This document shows positions 45,284-56,868 of a stretch of DNA of 64,000 nucleotides, in pieces. The notes under the pieces are model-generated. The model worked only from the letters and a program-made list of their open reading frames with translations. It had not been told where the DNA came from and searched no databases. Within the stretch, counting starts at the first letter, position 1. Every line of letters starts with the position of its first letter. The DNA lies in assembly GCA_029448655.1 (NCBI GenBank), contig JACCLO010000006.1:3286001-3350000 (forward strand), in the 5' to 3' direction. Both the position numbers and the translations under genes were made by a program. Source of the DNA: Wolfiporia cocos (lineage: Eukaryota > Basidiomycota > Agaricomycetes > Polyporales > Phaeolaceae).

Positions 45284-45370
45284 CGAGCAGATTAATCTGC
45301 ATGCAAACCTAGCTGGCAACTGCGATTTCTTAAGCGAAGGGCAGTTGGCAGATTAAGATAATTGACTGAA

Positions 45371-46690
45371 GTCCCTCGTATGAAAGCTGGACGGTGGACA
45401 TGTAGTGCCTCGCCAGTTTGTAACCAAAGCTGTATACCTTGGTTCCTGTCCATTGAAGTCGAGTCTCTTTATCGCGTTGACCGGCTCGGCGTGTTCAACT
45501 TCAATATGGTTCAGGCAGCAGAGAATGTCATTTGGGGTACCTCATCTGTGATATTCTGACCTGATACTTCTTCGCAAGTCCCTACTAGTTGTGGATCGAA
45601 CGATATCTGGGATGTTAACTTCAGTCACGATTTCGATGCATACTCAGTTCAATCAAAGATATGGATATGGTCCTCTGAAGACATCACAAAACAGGACGCC
45701 CGCTGATGGCAATCGTCTATATAAAGAGCACGCTTGACTTTCTGATCATCCTCAGCTTTCGCACGCTAGGAATGCTTTTATTCACCAATAAGACAACCTT
45801 CGTATACCATACATCTCTGACCTGCCTTGATTGACATGACCTCGTTCTATAGTGCTCCTGCCGGGTTGTATGGCAACGCATCTTCCCTCTACATGCACTA
45901 TACCCTTCATGAGATGCTGAACCTAGTGGCTGCAAGCATGGCTTGGTAGCAATCTACTGAACCAAAGATTTGCATTGAACCAGGGGTTGCCAATAGCCTG
46001 ATCATCAGCACATCTGCAACAGACTCTCTATGCAACGCATCTCGCATTCATAGGCGCTATCTAACTCATAAATCCACCTACATCTTATGCAGATCTTGCT
46101 AGTAAGTCTGACAATTGGACGATAAAATATGTTACACTGTATACCTCACAGGATATACAGCGCCACTTCAAAGTCGGACTCAAGTCTACAACGGTGCTGT
46201 TTGCTAACGGTATCCTTGCAGGCTAATCCGTCGTATTTGACGTATGCTTGATTTGGACTGTGCAACTGCCACGAGATATTGTACACCGGGGCATCATACG
46301 GAAAATATGCAGTACATTATCGTGACAACTTTGGGTTTGTGCCCTTTAAAATGAAGCTGACAAACGAAGCTGATGGTGTCGCTGAGTATCGTGTACGTAT
46401 CCCTTCATTATGTCTCTGTCAATGGCATTCTGATTCTTCTGGCCGCAGTGCAATGAACTTACGAACTTGATTATTTGGTTTATAGTTCTGCGAAATATCT
46501 TCTTTTTCTGAGATACGAATGCGTTGGACATCAGATAAGTACATCATCACAAATGTCAAGGCCAATCGGAAGCAGTGATGTACCAGGGGCTAGGCAAGAA
46601 GGCTGTGTGTTCATGTCTGCATATTGCATTATGCCAGTAATGTCGGGCGGTTCTACATAACTTACGTATCTGAAGAGCCAATACCTTCTC
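45371..46690. other. 1.3-kb interval, nothing assigned
   Basis: A few short frames on the plus strand (45362-45559; 46279-46470 with YGKYAVHYRDNFGFVPFKMK) look like possible exons of a decayed gene. They do not join into a recognisable protein. Confidence 0.35.
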
Positions 46691-46843
46691 TGTCACGGGC
46701 AAAATTGCCATTACCGGCCGCTAGGATATATAACTATGCTAATATATAGGGGGTAGAGTGCTATGTTCAGACTTCATTCTGAACTTGGCGTTCTTCGCCC
46801 ACCTCACCCCAGTTAGCTCTGAGGGCCCAGGGTGGTCTTGTCA
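46691..46843 (+). repeat. 5' LTR of TRIM element
   Basis: TG..CA ends, with TATA-like GGATATATA at about 46725. It differs from the 3' LTR mainly by lacking about 10 bp after that tract. I see no standard TGG primer-binding site directly after it. Confidence 0.85.
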
Positions 46844-48517
46844 TAAGTTCAGAATCCACTACCATCCGGGCTGCTGGTCTAAACCCAAGGCTACTGCAGA
46901 GATAAGCTCCTGTGTTACCTTCTTGCACGACAGGGATATGACGCCGACACGGCACCCTCGTTGCTACGACCTATGGTGGTAGACTCCCGCCTATGACACA
47001 ACAGCATTTCCCTTGACGCACAAGGCGGCTTGTTGGACGAGCAACAGCAGAAGACTCCTGCTTACAGAAACACAACAGCGCACCCAATGCACAACCCCGG
47101 GCAGTACCCACTTACATAAAACAGAATAACACTGATAAAAACCCACTATACGCCACAGATGTGCTGGTCAGACGCGATCGGCATCACAACACGCCGGTCG
47201 CGCCGCGACCAACACATGCTACGCTGACATCGCCTCACCATGCGTCAATACACCGGCGCCCCGCTCCCTGCTTAGTCAGCAAAGGGAGCGCACCAACGTG
47301 ACCCACCATCACAGGCCCCGGGCACACCCACACACTGCCCGCCTTTGCTGCAAAGCATCGATGGCACGCGTCTCGCTACAACATAAGCAAGACAACACAC
47401 CGCCACCAGCGCGGAACGCTACGCCACCACCAGCGCGGAATGCCGACGCCGCTATGCGTGGACTCACGACGCCGAAAGGCATACACACGAGACGGGGTGG
47501 TGTGCCCACTGCGCCTACGCAAGAGGCCTTGGGCCGTACATTTATGCGCACCCACGAACCATCTCACGAACACCACGCTGGCCGCGTACAAGGCCACTTA
47601 CAACGCGACAAGCCCGGCCCGTTACAACAACGCGAAGACGACGCTGGACAGGGGTATCTACCACCGCCGGACACATGCTGGACGGGGGTACATCCACGCC
47701 AACAGTTCACCACCTCGGTGGGGGACATAACCTACACAAAAAACACAGAAAATTGAAGCCCGCCCACCACCCCAGTCAAAACACCATCCCAGGAGTGTCC
47801 TGGTCCGTCGAGGACGACGTAACGGGCCAGGGGTAGGGTTGGAGGAAGGAACTGACAACCCAAGACGAGCAAAGCCCGAGAGACAAGGGCATAGTGCGAC
47901 GACAACCGAGGGAAGCCCGAGGAGGGAAGTCTGAGGTACGACAACGAGGAAGGGGACCAACCGAGGATGAACGACGATGCGTACCGAGCGAGGAGCTTGT
48001 GTGTAGACCTGCCGACAAGGAGGGCTGACGACGACGACTTTTTTTCCCACCCTACTGCCCCCGTCGACTCACCTCTCACCACACAGACACATTGCTAGAG
48101 ATGGGGGTGCATAATACAAAAATCATATATTACAGGTAATCTACAGGCGGCGAAGAAAACCCTTACGACCTACAGTGGTGAGCACAGAAGTCACGACACG
48201 ACACCAACCCTCACAGGGACCTCATCGGTCACTAATGCACCCAACCCTATGAGGGGCCCAAGGCAGTAGATTCCCGCTACAACCCTACAACGACAGCAAC
48301 TCCCCCCGCCTTACAACCTCTCATGGTGGTAGTTTCCCACCACAACGACTCTTCTACAGGCTGGCGGTAGTCTTCCCCATCTTACAACATCTCTTTTACA
48401 GGTTTTTACAGATCACGCTTACGCCGGGAGTACAGCCCCGCCTACACACATACAAAAACACAAGAAAATATAGGATAAGAATTTGGCGTTGAGACGACAC
48501 GCTAGAGATGGGGGTGA

Positions 48518-48680
48518 TGTCACGGGCAAAATTGCCATTACCGGCGGCTAGGATATATATGTATAAACACTATGCTAATATATAGGGGGTAGAGCACTAT
48601 GTTCAGACTTCATTCTGAACTTGGCGTTCTTCTGCCCACCTCACCCCAGTTAGCTCTGAGGGCCCAGGGTGGTCTTGTCA
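48518..48680 (+). repeat. 3' LTR of TRIM element
   Basis: Nearly identical to the 5' LTR outside the TATA region, so insertion was recent on this genome's scale. The pre-LTR motif GCTAGAGATGGGGGTG also occurs earlier at 48094-48109, perhaps marking an internal duplication. Confidence 0.85.
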
Positions 48681-48733
48681 TTCTCCGGACGTGGTATCCA
48701 CTGTTATATCTCATGTAATACCTTTCACATCTA

Positions 48734-48815
48734 TCGAGCCTAAAGGTATCGAGCCTTAAGGTATCGAGCCTTAAGGTATCGAGCCTTAAGGTATCGAGCC
48801 TTAAGGCCTTGAGAG
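48734..48815. repeat. 15-bp tandem repeat
   Basis: Five units of GGTATCGAGCCTTAA, the first slightly diverged, just right of the TRIM element. Confidence 0.92.
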
Positions 48816-49194
48816 GCAGCCTAGCATAAGCTAGGAGTGAGGATGAAGTGATGTGTTTGTGTGAGTTGTTATCTGAGAATACAAAGCACCAATCATCTTC
48901 GAGATGTATCACGATGGCTTCTCACTTTCGATACAGTTAATCTGACCAGTCATATCATCATGTTGAGACTACAAAACGTCAAGCATGCAGTGCTCGTTAT
49001 TCATGCTGAATATCCGGAGGTGGCCTTATAGGCCGACTTGTAAGTCTGCTCATCAAACGCTATTCGCAAACGGTATCATCTGCGTTGGGGCAGAATCTCT
49101 ATAGCATCGGCAAAACGCGAATCCTCATATCTAGTCCGCTAACTATTGTAAATAGCAGCTCGGGAGATATATGTAAATACGAGCAGATACTATG
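48816..49194. other. Interval between two minisatellites
   Basis: No gene, LTR end or inverted repeat recognised. Confidence 0.4.
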
Positions 49195-49375
49195 TGCAGG
49201 GTACTGGCGGGATCAATGAGGACTGAAATATTATTTGCAGAATCAAAGAGGACCAAAATGTTATTTGTAGGATCAATGAGGACTGGAATATTAGTTGCAG
49301 GATCAAAGAGGACTGAAATGTTATTTTCAGGATTAAAGAAGATGTACATGTTCATTGCAGGGCTAATGAGCACAG
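49195..49375. repeat. 33-bp minisatellite
   Basis: About five diverged units built on GGATCAATGAGGACTGAAAT plus TATTATTTGCA. Because 33 is a multiple of three, a 72-codon frame runs through it with 11-residue repeats (GSMRTEILFA). I treat this as a repeat, not a gene. Confidence 0.88.
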
Positions 49376-49731
49376 CAGTACTAATGGCAGTCACAAGAGG
49401 CATGGTCTAAGCATAGATCCTCAGAGAGCACACTAAACAGAAAGTCATGGATACATGTACTACAAATTACAACCACCGTAAGAATAGAAGCAAGGAGAAC
49501 ATCGATGGTGGCACCCTGTTAAGTACAGATGATGGTACAGGATTGGCTACTACCCATTATAAAGTGCATGAAGCTGAGCACACGTAGTGTGGGAGGTGTC
49601 TGGGTATCTGAGTGTGACCTCCTGTCCGATCTAGTAAGTCCCTTACTTGATCGGGAAATGCCTTTCGTCATACTTTTTGGTCTGTCATATTTTCATTTGG
49701 CTCTTGAATCTTATCCATAATATCATAAATG
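49376..49731. other. Spacer, nothing recognised
   Basis: About 350 bp without motif; ends in the left target duplication AAATG (49727-49731) of the next LTR. Confidence 0.4.
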
Positions 49732-50661
49732 TGTCACAAGCCAATTTCAAAGCCTAGTAGAACACGCTAGCTTGGCACCCCACTCACGCCATACGCACGC
49801 TACAGCACTCTATCCGAGCCCAGCTGGAACCCCACGGCAACGCTAGTAGAAGCCCTCCGCTATACAGGACACTACGGGCACTAGCAGACCACCAGCAGTC
49901 TAACCCTAAATTCAGTCCGAGTCCCGGCAGCAAGTCATACGCAGCCTAGTCCCTAAACCCCGGAGTCACGAGCCGACCCCTAGAGTCCAACAGGCTACAA
50001 TAGCACAACGGTACGCCTGGTACAACCTTCAGGCTAAACCGCCACCGTACACTATGCTATACGCCAACTAGGGGCACGGTCTACACTCGCACGTGACCCA
50101 GAACATTAAACCTAACACCTCGCGTCCCCACCGCACGGACACTCGCCATTACCAGCACAGACATTATACTATACCCCTTACGCACCCTGACCTACGAGTA
50201 CATCAGGCAGGGATAATAACTCCACGCTCTACACGACTGAGAACCCTACCAGTCATAGAGTGCTATACCCCGATCGTGGCAGACCACGCCCGATCACGGA
50301 CTTAGAACCCCGCCATTACCGGCGCACCTACGATCGACGAGAACCACCGATCGAACCCGACAGATTGGCTACTCCTTAGATCCACCCCTTATACGCTACG
50401 TCGCCATGGACATCCTCGCATACCAGCGCTCCGATGCCAGTACCGGCCCGTAGCTCATAGCCAGTTAGATACCAGTACGTAGAAGCCTCTGAGCCGCCGT
50501 ACCAAACATGTACAAATACATTAGGAGTATATATGCCAGACAGTCTTGAGCGTAAACCTCAGACTTGTCTTGGCCTTTGATGGCTAGTAGTCCCGGGACC
50601 AGGAAGGCGCCTTTGAGCGAGCCCCCTTCCCCCGGTTGAGTGCTAGTTGTTGCTTGTGTCA
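49732..50661 (+). mobile_element. Solo LTR G (family 3)
   Basis: Starts TGTCACAAGCCAA like the first gypsy element's 3' LTR, ends GCTTGTGTCA, 930 bp, with a perfect 5-bp duplication AAATG at 49727-49731 and 50662-50666. TATA-like GTATATATGCC (about 50528) is followed by a stem-loop pairing AGTCTTGAG with CCTCAGACT. Confidence 0.92.
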
Positions 50662-50666
50662 AAATG

Positions 50667-51784
50667 CTTTTGTCACTGTCGATGTGTCCAATCTTCTCTC
50701 TCCTTCAATATATATGGCGTCCTCTTGAAGTTGACGCGTCCACCGCTCTCTCTCTCTCAGGCTCCCTCGTCTCTCTTTCTCCTTCCCCTCTTGGTGCCAT
50801 GCATTGCGATCATTACTTGCAGCCCTGCTCGCTGGGTGCGCAGTATGCCTATTCCTTTCTCCCTCCAGTGCATGCCCTGCCAACCCTACTAACCCTACTG
50901 CTGTTAAGCTTCTTGTCATGACAGGCACACAGCACTGGACAGTGCCTGCCTCTGCACTCCTTTGGGTACTCCTCACCCTCACTTCCTGATATCTGGTGTG
51001 TCTACTGTCATATTTTCTCCCTTTCCATGCACATATATGCGCTTTCCTGCACCTGAGTCCATTCTTATGTAGGATTTCGGTCGCGTTAGACTGCGGCTGC
51101 ACCCTACTGCCCGCCAGGAACACCGCTACAGTGTGGTGGGTTCTGGCTACGAATGCGTGCCGGTACGTACATAGTATACTCGACTTTATACTAACCCCGG
51201 CCGCCATACTACCACCGGTCCCGTCATACCCGGATCCGGCCTATCCACCCCTATTCTACCAGGGGCACCACACTGTGGTGATGAGATCGCACCCGTGCAC
51301 CGTGCCCGACATCTTACACTTGCGCTCATTGCAAATATGGTGTGTGCCCTGTGTGGGGTCTCCTCCACCCATCGTTTATAGGGCATGTTGTGACTATGCT
51401 CGTGTGTGTCCTTCCCTTCCCTTCCTGCTTATAGTGACTCATGGCTGATGTGCTGTGTACGGTGATAGTGAGCTCTGCGTGAGGGACACGCTCACTATGG
51501 TGGCGGCATATGGCATCCGCACCACGCCCATGGCGGACGTTCATGCTTACTAAGAGGTCACTGCTGCACACGCTGTGTGTGGGAGTGGAGGCTGGAGACT
51601 ACTACTCTGTGGTGGATCTTTCATAGTCTCTTCTGTGACTAGCTGGCTCTACTAACATGAATACAATTGAATTTCTATTGCCACTGTACTGTGTGTATCA
51701 ATATATTCTAAGAGCTGCAATTCTATAACTGGTGCCCTAGAGCAGCACCCCTGCCCCACCAGCCACGCAGGGAACCACTATTGT
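50667..51784. other. 1.1-kb interval, nothing assigned
   Basis: Pyrimidine-rich stretches (50690-50790) and scattered CTGTGGTG motifs. Open frames on both strands are low-complexity and lack domains. Confidence 0.35.
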
Positions 51785-51875
51785 GTGGTCCTCGCAATAG
51801 CAAGAGCCTCAGCTAAGATCCTCGCAATAGCGAGGGCCTCAGGTGGAATCCTTGCAATAGGAAGGGCCTGGGCGC
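51785..51875. repeat. About 30-bp tandem repeat
   Basis: Three imperfect units around CCTCGCAATAGCGAGGGCCT. Each unit is partly self-complementary (CTCGCAATAGCGAG). Confidence 0.85.
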
Positions 51876-52299
51876 CACGTCCTTGCAAGAACGTGTCCCT
51901 TGGATGCTTGGTATTGCACAGACCTGCTACTATAAGGGGGTTATACATGACTATACCGGTCCTGCTACATTTACAGGACCTGCTAGGTATATCTATGTAG
52001 ATATGAGTATATCTACGATCTTGCACCTTGCTGATGAGCATAGAGTTATTACCACTCATGTGACATGGCTCGGGGTCGCAACGTTATCGGAGTTTGTGGT
52101 TCATTGAATATGGCTTCGTTGATTATGAACTTACATGGAGATATGGGCATCACTGGATGCCATGACTGCGCTTTGATAATCATCATCAGCAAAAGGCGAG
52201 ATAGTAGATAAGCATAGATAAGCGTCGTCAGACTGGTAAACGTAGTCAGACTGGTTTAGGCCGATAAAATATGTTTTGTATTTTGACATCTTGGAAAAT
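51876..52299. other. Spacer
   Basis: No gene seen. A short doublet, CGTCAGACTGGTAAACGTAG then TCAGACTGGT, lies at 52227-52256. Confidence 0.4.
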
Positions 52300-52425
52300 A
52301 CCGGGGCATCTGGTGAATAGTTGCAAATTCGTGGGTGACATCTGGTGAATACTTGAAAAGTCGCAGAGGCATCTGGTGAATAGTTTCAAAGTTGCAGAGG
52401 CGTCTGGTGAGGGGTTGCCAATCAG
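52300..52425. repeat. About 31-33-bp minisatellite
   Basis: Four units beginning (G)GCATCTGGTGAATA, each followed by a TTGCAAA/TTTCAAA-like stretch and a GTCGCAGAG or GTTGCAGAG tail. Units diverge by several bases. Confidence 0.88.
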
Positions 52426-52946
52426 CCATCAGTTGCCGGGCCTGCTGATATACCATGGGGCAGACAGTATTGGTTCAGATATTATATTGGGGCGAATTTC
52501 CCAGACTGACGATAAATCCGGGGCACTCGAGGTACGTCAGGATTTATTTATTGCTCGTGATTACATAATGAGTACTACGACTGGCACAGAAGAGTGAAAA
52601 CGCTGGATATTCGAGAAATGGAAGAAGGATGGCGCCAGTGTGCATTAGGGAGCCAGTATGGCGGGCCGGTACATGTATTATAATGGACAGTTCCTACACA
52701 GGGCCAGTCAGCAATTCAAAGATCGAGGATTGAATGCATATACTGAAGACACGACAGGAAGTCTGTGGCTGGTGAGCCAAAGCAAAGGCAGCATCTATGA
52801 GTTATCAGATCGCTGCCTCAATGGAAAAGATTGCATGGGACTTACTGATCAAAGAGCAGTGGTGGGCCATGTGGATGCAGATTCTGCTATAATTACTGGT
52901 TGCAAAGATAAGTCGGTGGTGAGGTGGTATGTATAAGGGTACACAC
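52426..52946. other. Unassigned 0.5-kb stretch
   Basis: A frame at 52658-52936 (MAGRYMYYNGQFLHRASQQF..) is open for 92 codons with plausible composition, but I know no family for it and see no flanking exons. Confidence 0.35.
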
Positions 52947-53369
52947 TGTCACAGATATTGCCCCTCCCCTGGATCGAACCCAGGAAACCCCGGTTAGTTA
53001 TCACATGACCCGTATACAGCCGTAGCCTAGTGGATACGCGCATACATACCACTCACATTAGGTCCTTAGTAGTTAGCGCATTACTTATGTAAGCACGTCA
53101 CGAGTTGTGCGTCGTCATAGTTACGCACAGGCCTCTTACTTTAGGGTAGCCATACCATGACCGCTGCAGCGCATGTACTTAAGCTACTACGTCTGAGGTC
53201 TTAAACCTCAGACTCTTCATTCCATCTATGGGGGCGTGTCCCCTCAGATTCAACGCTACTTCCTCTGCGTGCTAGTCTGGTGCCCTTAGGCCTGAGAGAA
53301 CCTAGGGATATCACATATTACCAGCGGTCCGACTTGGACGTTAGTACGTACGTCGTAAAATCTGTGACA
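52947..53369 (+). mobile_element. Solo LTR H (family 1), no target duplication
   Basis: Starts TGTCACAG and ends CTGTGACA. Flanks CACAC and CGGTA do not match, so it may be the product of recombination between two LTRs. Hairpin 53191-53213. Near its start it has CCTGG(G/A)TCGAACC-type text whose complement is B-box-like, and TAGCCTAGTGG (A-box-like) at 53025. Confidence 0.82.
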
Positions 53370-53878
53370 CGGTACGGATTCCCTATATGGGCATTCACCA
53401 TGCCAGTACATACATATCCGAGTCTTCGCTAATCAGCCATGCACAGCATAAACAGCACATTGCTAAATGCCCATCTACCACCATGGTCCATGCCAGTATG
53501 TGCCTTCAATCTTCGACTTTTTGCTGATCAGCCATGCACAGTATAACTGGTGCACTATAGTGCTTTTGCACCCACCATACCGACTCGTCTGTATGCGCAT
53601 CCACTTCCCTGCACCATGCTGGTATGTACATTTCGTATATGCACAGCCCATATGTGACCCTGCATTGGCGCGCATACTGCACGCATTTTACGGCGACTTA
53701 TTTGCAGCGAGTGTACCTTTGTGCGACCGCAGAACTTGACCTGGGATGTCTGGAACCGCAGCACCGACACTGACAGTGATAGCATGGCAACAGACGTCTT
53801 ACAGACAGTTCTCAGGGTTACAAAATGACAAGGCGCACACAACACAATGCTGCACTCCATGTATATGCACTAGGTGTG
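53370..53878. repeat. Partial tandem duplication and spacer
   Basis: A roughly 95-bp unit (GCCAGTA.., AATCAGCCATGCACAGCATAA) occurs at about 53399-53455 and again at 53490-53550 with changes. The remainder has no gene. Confidence 0.6.
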
Positions 53879-54366
53879 TGTCACAGATTTTGTGACATAT
53901 ATTAATATTACCCCCTCCCTGGGTCGAACCAGGGATCTCACAGTCTAGTAGTCACATGACTGGTGCCCGGTAGTGTAGTGGTATATAGCGTACTCGTCCG
54001 ACAGGACATACGGTCACATGATAAGTAGGTCACATGGTATATACTGGGGCACATGATAGACAGCGCACGGCCCATGCCTTTAGGGCAGTACTTACATAGT
54101 AGCGCGTTGTCTCCCCATGTATATAAACCTACTCGCTGAGGTCTTACTACCTCAGTTCGATTATCATCGGCATTGGGGCGAGTCCCTCAGTCTACTCTGA
54201 TCATCTGCATGCTAGACTGGTGGTCGACACTACTTCTTAGTTACTGTCTACCTTGGGTCGTTAGCCAATACCCATCCAGTCGCCCTTCAAGACGTTAGGT
54301 CTTACGCCTTAGACGTTAGGTTATAGGCGGGGCGTTAGTATCATACGTCACAGTAAAACTGTGTCA
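53879..54366 (+). mobile_element. Solo LTR I (family 1)
   Basis: Starts TGTCACAGATT and ends AAACTGTGTCA by homology with LTR A. No 5-bp duplication at that end, although GGTGTG occurs before the start and again 5 bp past the end. Hairpin 54136-54155; T-arm-like CCCTGGGTCGAACCAGGG near 53921. Confidence 0.78.
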
Positions 54367-55044
54367 TACCGGTGTGCCGTTTTCATTGTGCAGGAGTGGC
54401 TAGTATTAGGTGAATGTACTTACTAGCGTAAACGAGGGCAGACAGCCATAGTGCGATACAGATCAAGGTGCCCATAGCTCAGAGGCGCAGTGTGTGTGGG
54501 GTGAAGTGGTGGGTGAAGGATCATTGTGGTGAAGGGAAGAGAGCGACAGAGAAAATTTACCTGAGTGGGTGACTTATATACTACTTGATGATGCTGTCAA
54601 ACCTAGAGCACCTAGTATGGCAGATGCATAACTCAATATATTGAAGCTGCATCCTAGTGATGTCATCGCATGACACGAGCGCTTCAAGTGCATGCGCATG
54701 GTGCCACCATAAGCAATAAGCCATACGTGACCACTCCTTGCAATTCATATGCCAGCCTGACTACTAAACGACAAGTCTATACCAGTCTGGTAATTAGTTT
54801 CCCAGTCACGAGTTGAGTTTGACTGACGCTTATAAGATGCCTTCAGAGTGGCGATTGAATGTCACACTGCTGTCAATCTTATCAGCGCTTATCTACAGAG
54901 ATAAGATTCTTCCTGAATTGGCAAGTACCTCCAGTACTGATAAGCCACCTCCATCACTGGTAAGTCATCTCGCGTTTTGCTGATGTAACTCAGGCTTGAT
55001 TTTGATTTTCTTAGCAAGAATCACAGATCCGATTCCAAGCCCCG
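54367..55044. other. Spacer, nothing recognised
   Basis: About 680 bp without gene. Short CACCTCCA(T/G)(C/T)ACTG(G/A)TAAG motifs repeat at 54928-54965. Confidence 0.4.
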
Positions 55045-55589
55045 TGTTACGGTGCTTACAGACACAACTGAATATCCTCAAACTAACGCCTCACTGGAGA
55101 GAGGGACTTAGCGTCAACCGCTACATCGTGTGTTTATTTCTAGGGGCCCCTGCACAACCAGCGAGCCCCGTTTCATGTATAACAACCCTGTACCCTTAGT
55201 CTCAGGACATATCAGGTTCTAGTCGATATCTTGTGTCTAACCACAGGACTTCTACGTTTCAGCCACTGTTGTGTTCAACCGCAATGCTTCTTATTTGTTA
55301 TCCTAGCGTACTAGCCTTACGGACTTAGTGGTAGCAGTACCAAGGACACTATGACCCCGATTGCAGAAATCGTAGTATAAAAACCTGCTGTAAATACCGG
55401 TCGAGTTCCTCAGCTCGACCTTGTTGAATTACAAGGATCTTATACTCATTCTCAAAGGCTTGAGCAATTAAGCCCTCAGCTAGTATATCGACGCTCGACT
55501 CTGCTGAGTCCAAGGAGTAGTGTGCTACTCGACACGCTGAATAACTCGACTTAGTTATTTTCAGCTGAACGGATATTCGATCCGTAACA
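55045..55589. mobile_element. Solo LTR J (family 2)
   Basis: Ends TGTTACGG and CCGTAACA, 545 bp, the same length and family as 5800-6344. Flanks CCCCG (55040-55044) and CCCCA (55590-55594) form a 5-bp duplication with one transition. Confidence 0.9.
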
Positions 55590-55594
55590 CCCCA

Positions 55595-56434
55595 CATCAA
55601 AGGGACTCGTCAATTCTCTGAATCCCAACTGAATCAGCCCAAAAAAACTCCGAGAATCGGAATCAAGTCCCTAATTTGTCATGGCATGGGGTATTGAGCA
55701 CTTAAAGCCACCTGTACTTTACCCAATCAATAGCTAATTAGCTTGGTCTATATGTGAGGCGCGCATAGCCAGTTAGCTTACAACTTGCATTCAAGGCATG
55801 CTGCCAGTTTACTCCTGAGGTAGCCTGAGATATTACCTTTTATAACAACATGTACTGTGAGCACTGCTGACGGGGTGCTGCCGGCTCGGCACAGGATTCC
55901 CGCACCCAACGACGCGCACGCGCCCTTCAGCACCTCACCACCACCGTTGTGCACGATGAGCGTGGCTCCTACCTCAATACTTGGCCTTTTTGCCCAGTTC
56001 TTTCTATGTTACTAGGTTAATAAATAGTCTGAATATGATTATGACAACGATTTGTGTAATATATGAGGTCTTTGGGGTGGATTGACGGGTGAATCCTGGG
56101 ATGATGCAGTGACAGTTCTTCGATGAGAAGCCGATGTATGCGTATGTTCCTGCATGATATTTGGCCAGTCCTTTGCATAACCTGCTCTATTGTACAAGTG
56201 ACACACGTGCTAGTGGCCCCACAGTCTCATGATGCAAACGAGATGAGAGATGTCGGTGCAAATTAGAAGCGCGGGGGCTTGACGAATATGCACAATCACT
56301 GTCCACAGGGGGGCTGGAACCAGAGCTACAGATGCCCAGCATGTCCCGACAGGTTGGCCCACTGCATGAAGCCGCCGATTATCTGATGCTCAGAATTTGA
56401 TCAGAATCTGCAAATTCTGAGCGAATTACAACTA
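55595..56434. other. 0.8-kb interval, nothing assigned
   Basis: AT-rich with one GC-rich patch (55860-55975). No coding motif or repeat border seen. Confidence 0.4.
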
Positions 56435-56868
56435 TGGTGCCGGCGCCCTAGTCACTACTACTTTTGTACAAGTCTTACTGCTCGCTCAAACTGACGCCTA
56501 GAGATAATCGGTCTAGCCAAAATGCTCTAATTGAAGGTAGGAACAAAATGGCTAGGTGGATTTGTCTGAAAATCAAAGTTGAGAAATTTCTATGTCCGGA
56601 TTTGGCCAGTGGTGGGAAAGTAATACCTTATATGGAAAGTAATGATAATTATACCCGTCTGACTACTCCAAATATGGTATATAGTCAAGCTGACGGGCAG
56701 TGAGACTTGTACCGACAAGCTCACATCAACATCCTCATCAATGCTAATGCATTTGGCTTGTAATGTTGGAAATATATTATCATAGTAAATGCAAAGGGAT
56801 TTCGTAACAACACTCTAGAAAAATGTGATGAAACTGTTCAGCTCAGTGATATTTGGGCAAAATGCCTG

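Larger units (their letters stand above)
44137..45370. mobile_element. Long-inverted-repeat element with tRNA-like modules
   Basis: The ends TTCAGTCAA(C/T)TATCTTAAT match as inverted repeats and continue through CTGCCAACTGCCCTTCGCTT, CAGATTAATCTGC and a tRNA-like block, giving arms of about 205 bp around a 290-bp AT-rich centre. A solo LTR (44758-45283) splits the right arm; without it the element is about 700 bp. I find no clear target duplication (at most GT on both sides). No transposase. It could be a foldback/MITE element that captured a tRNA-like sequence. Confidence 0.75.
46691..48680 (+). mobile_element. TRIM-like LTR retrotransposon, 1990 bp
   Basis: Two direct terminal repeats (46691-46843, 153 bp; 48518-48680, 163 bp) both start TGTCACGGGC and end CTTGTCA. 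The whole unit is flanked by a perfect 5-bp duplication TTCTC at 46686-46690 and 48681-48685. A purine tract, AGAGATGGGGGTGA, lies directly before the right LTR. The internal 1.67 kb is CA-rich and encodes no retroviral domain. The size and very short LTRs fit a terminal-repeat retrotransposon in miniature, moved by another element. Confidence 0.88.

Noticed and set aside
47298..47756. 152-codon frame in the TRIM element
   Set aside because: Low-complexity Pro/Ala/Thr/His text with a short tandem duplication and no retroviral domain.
49192..49410. 72-codon repeat protein
   Set aside because: The 33-bp repeat keeps frame by length; no start context, domain or flanking coding signal.
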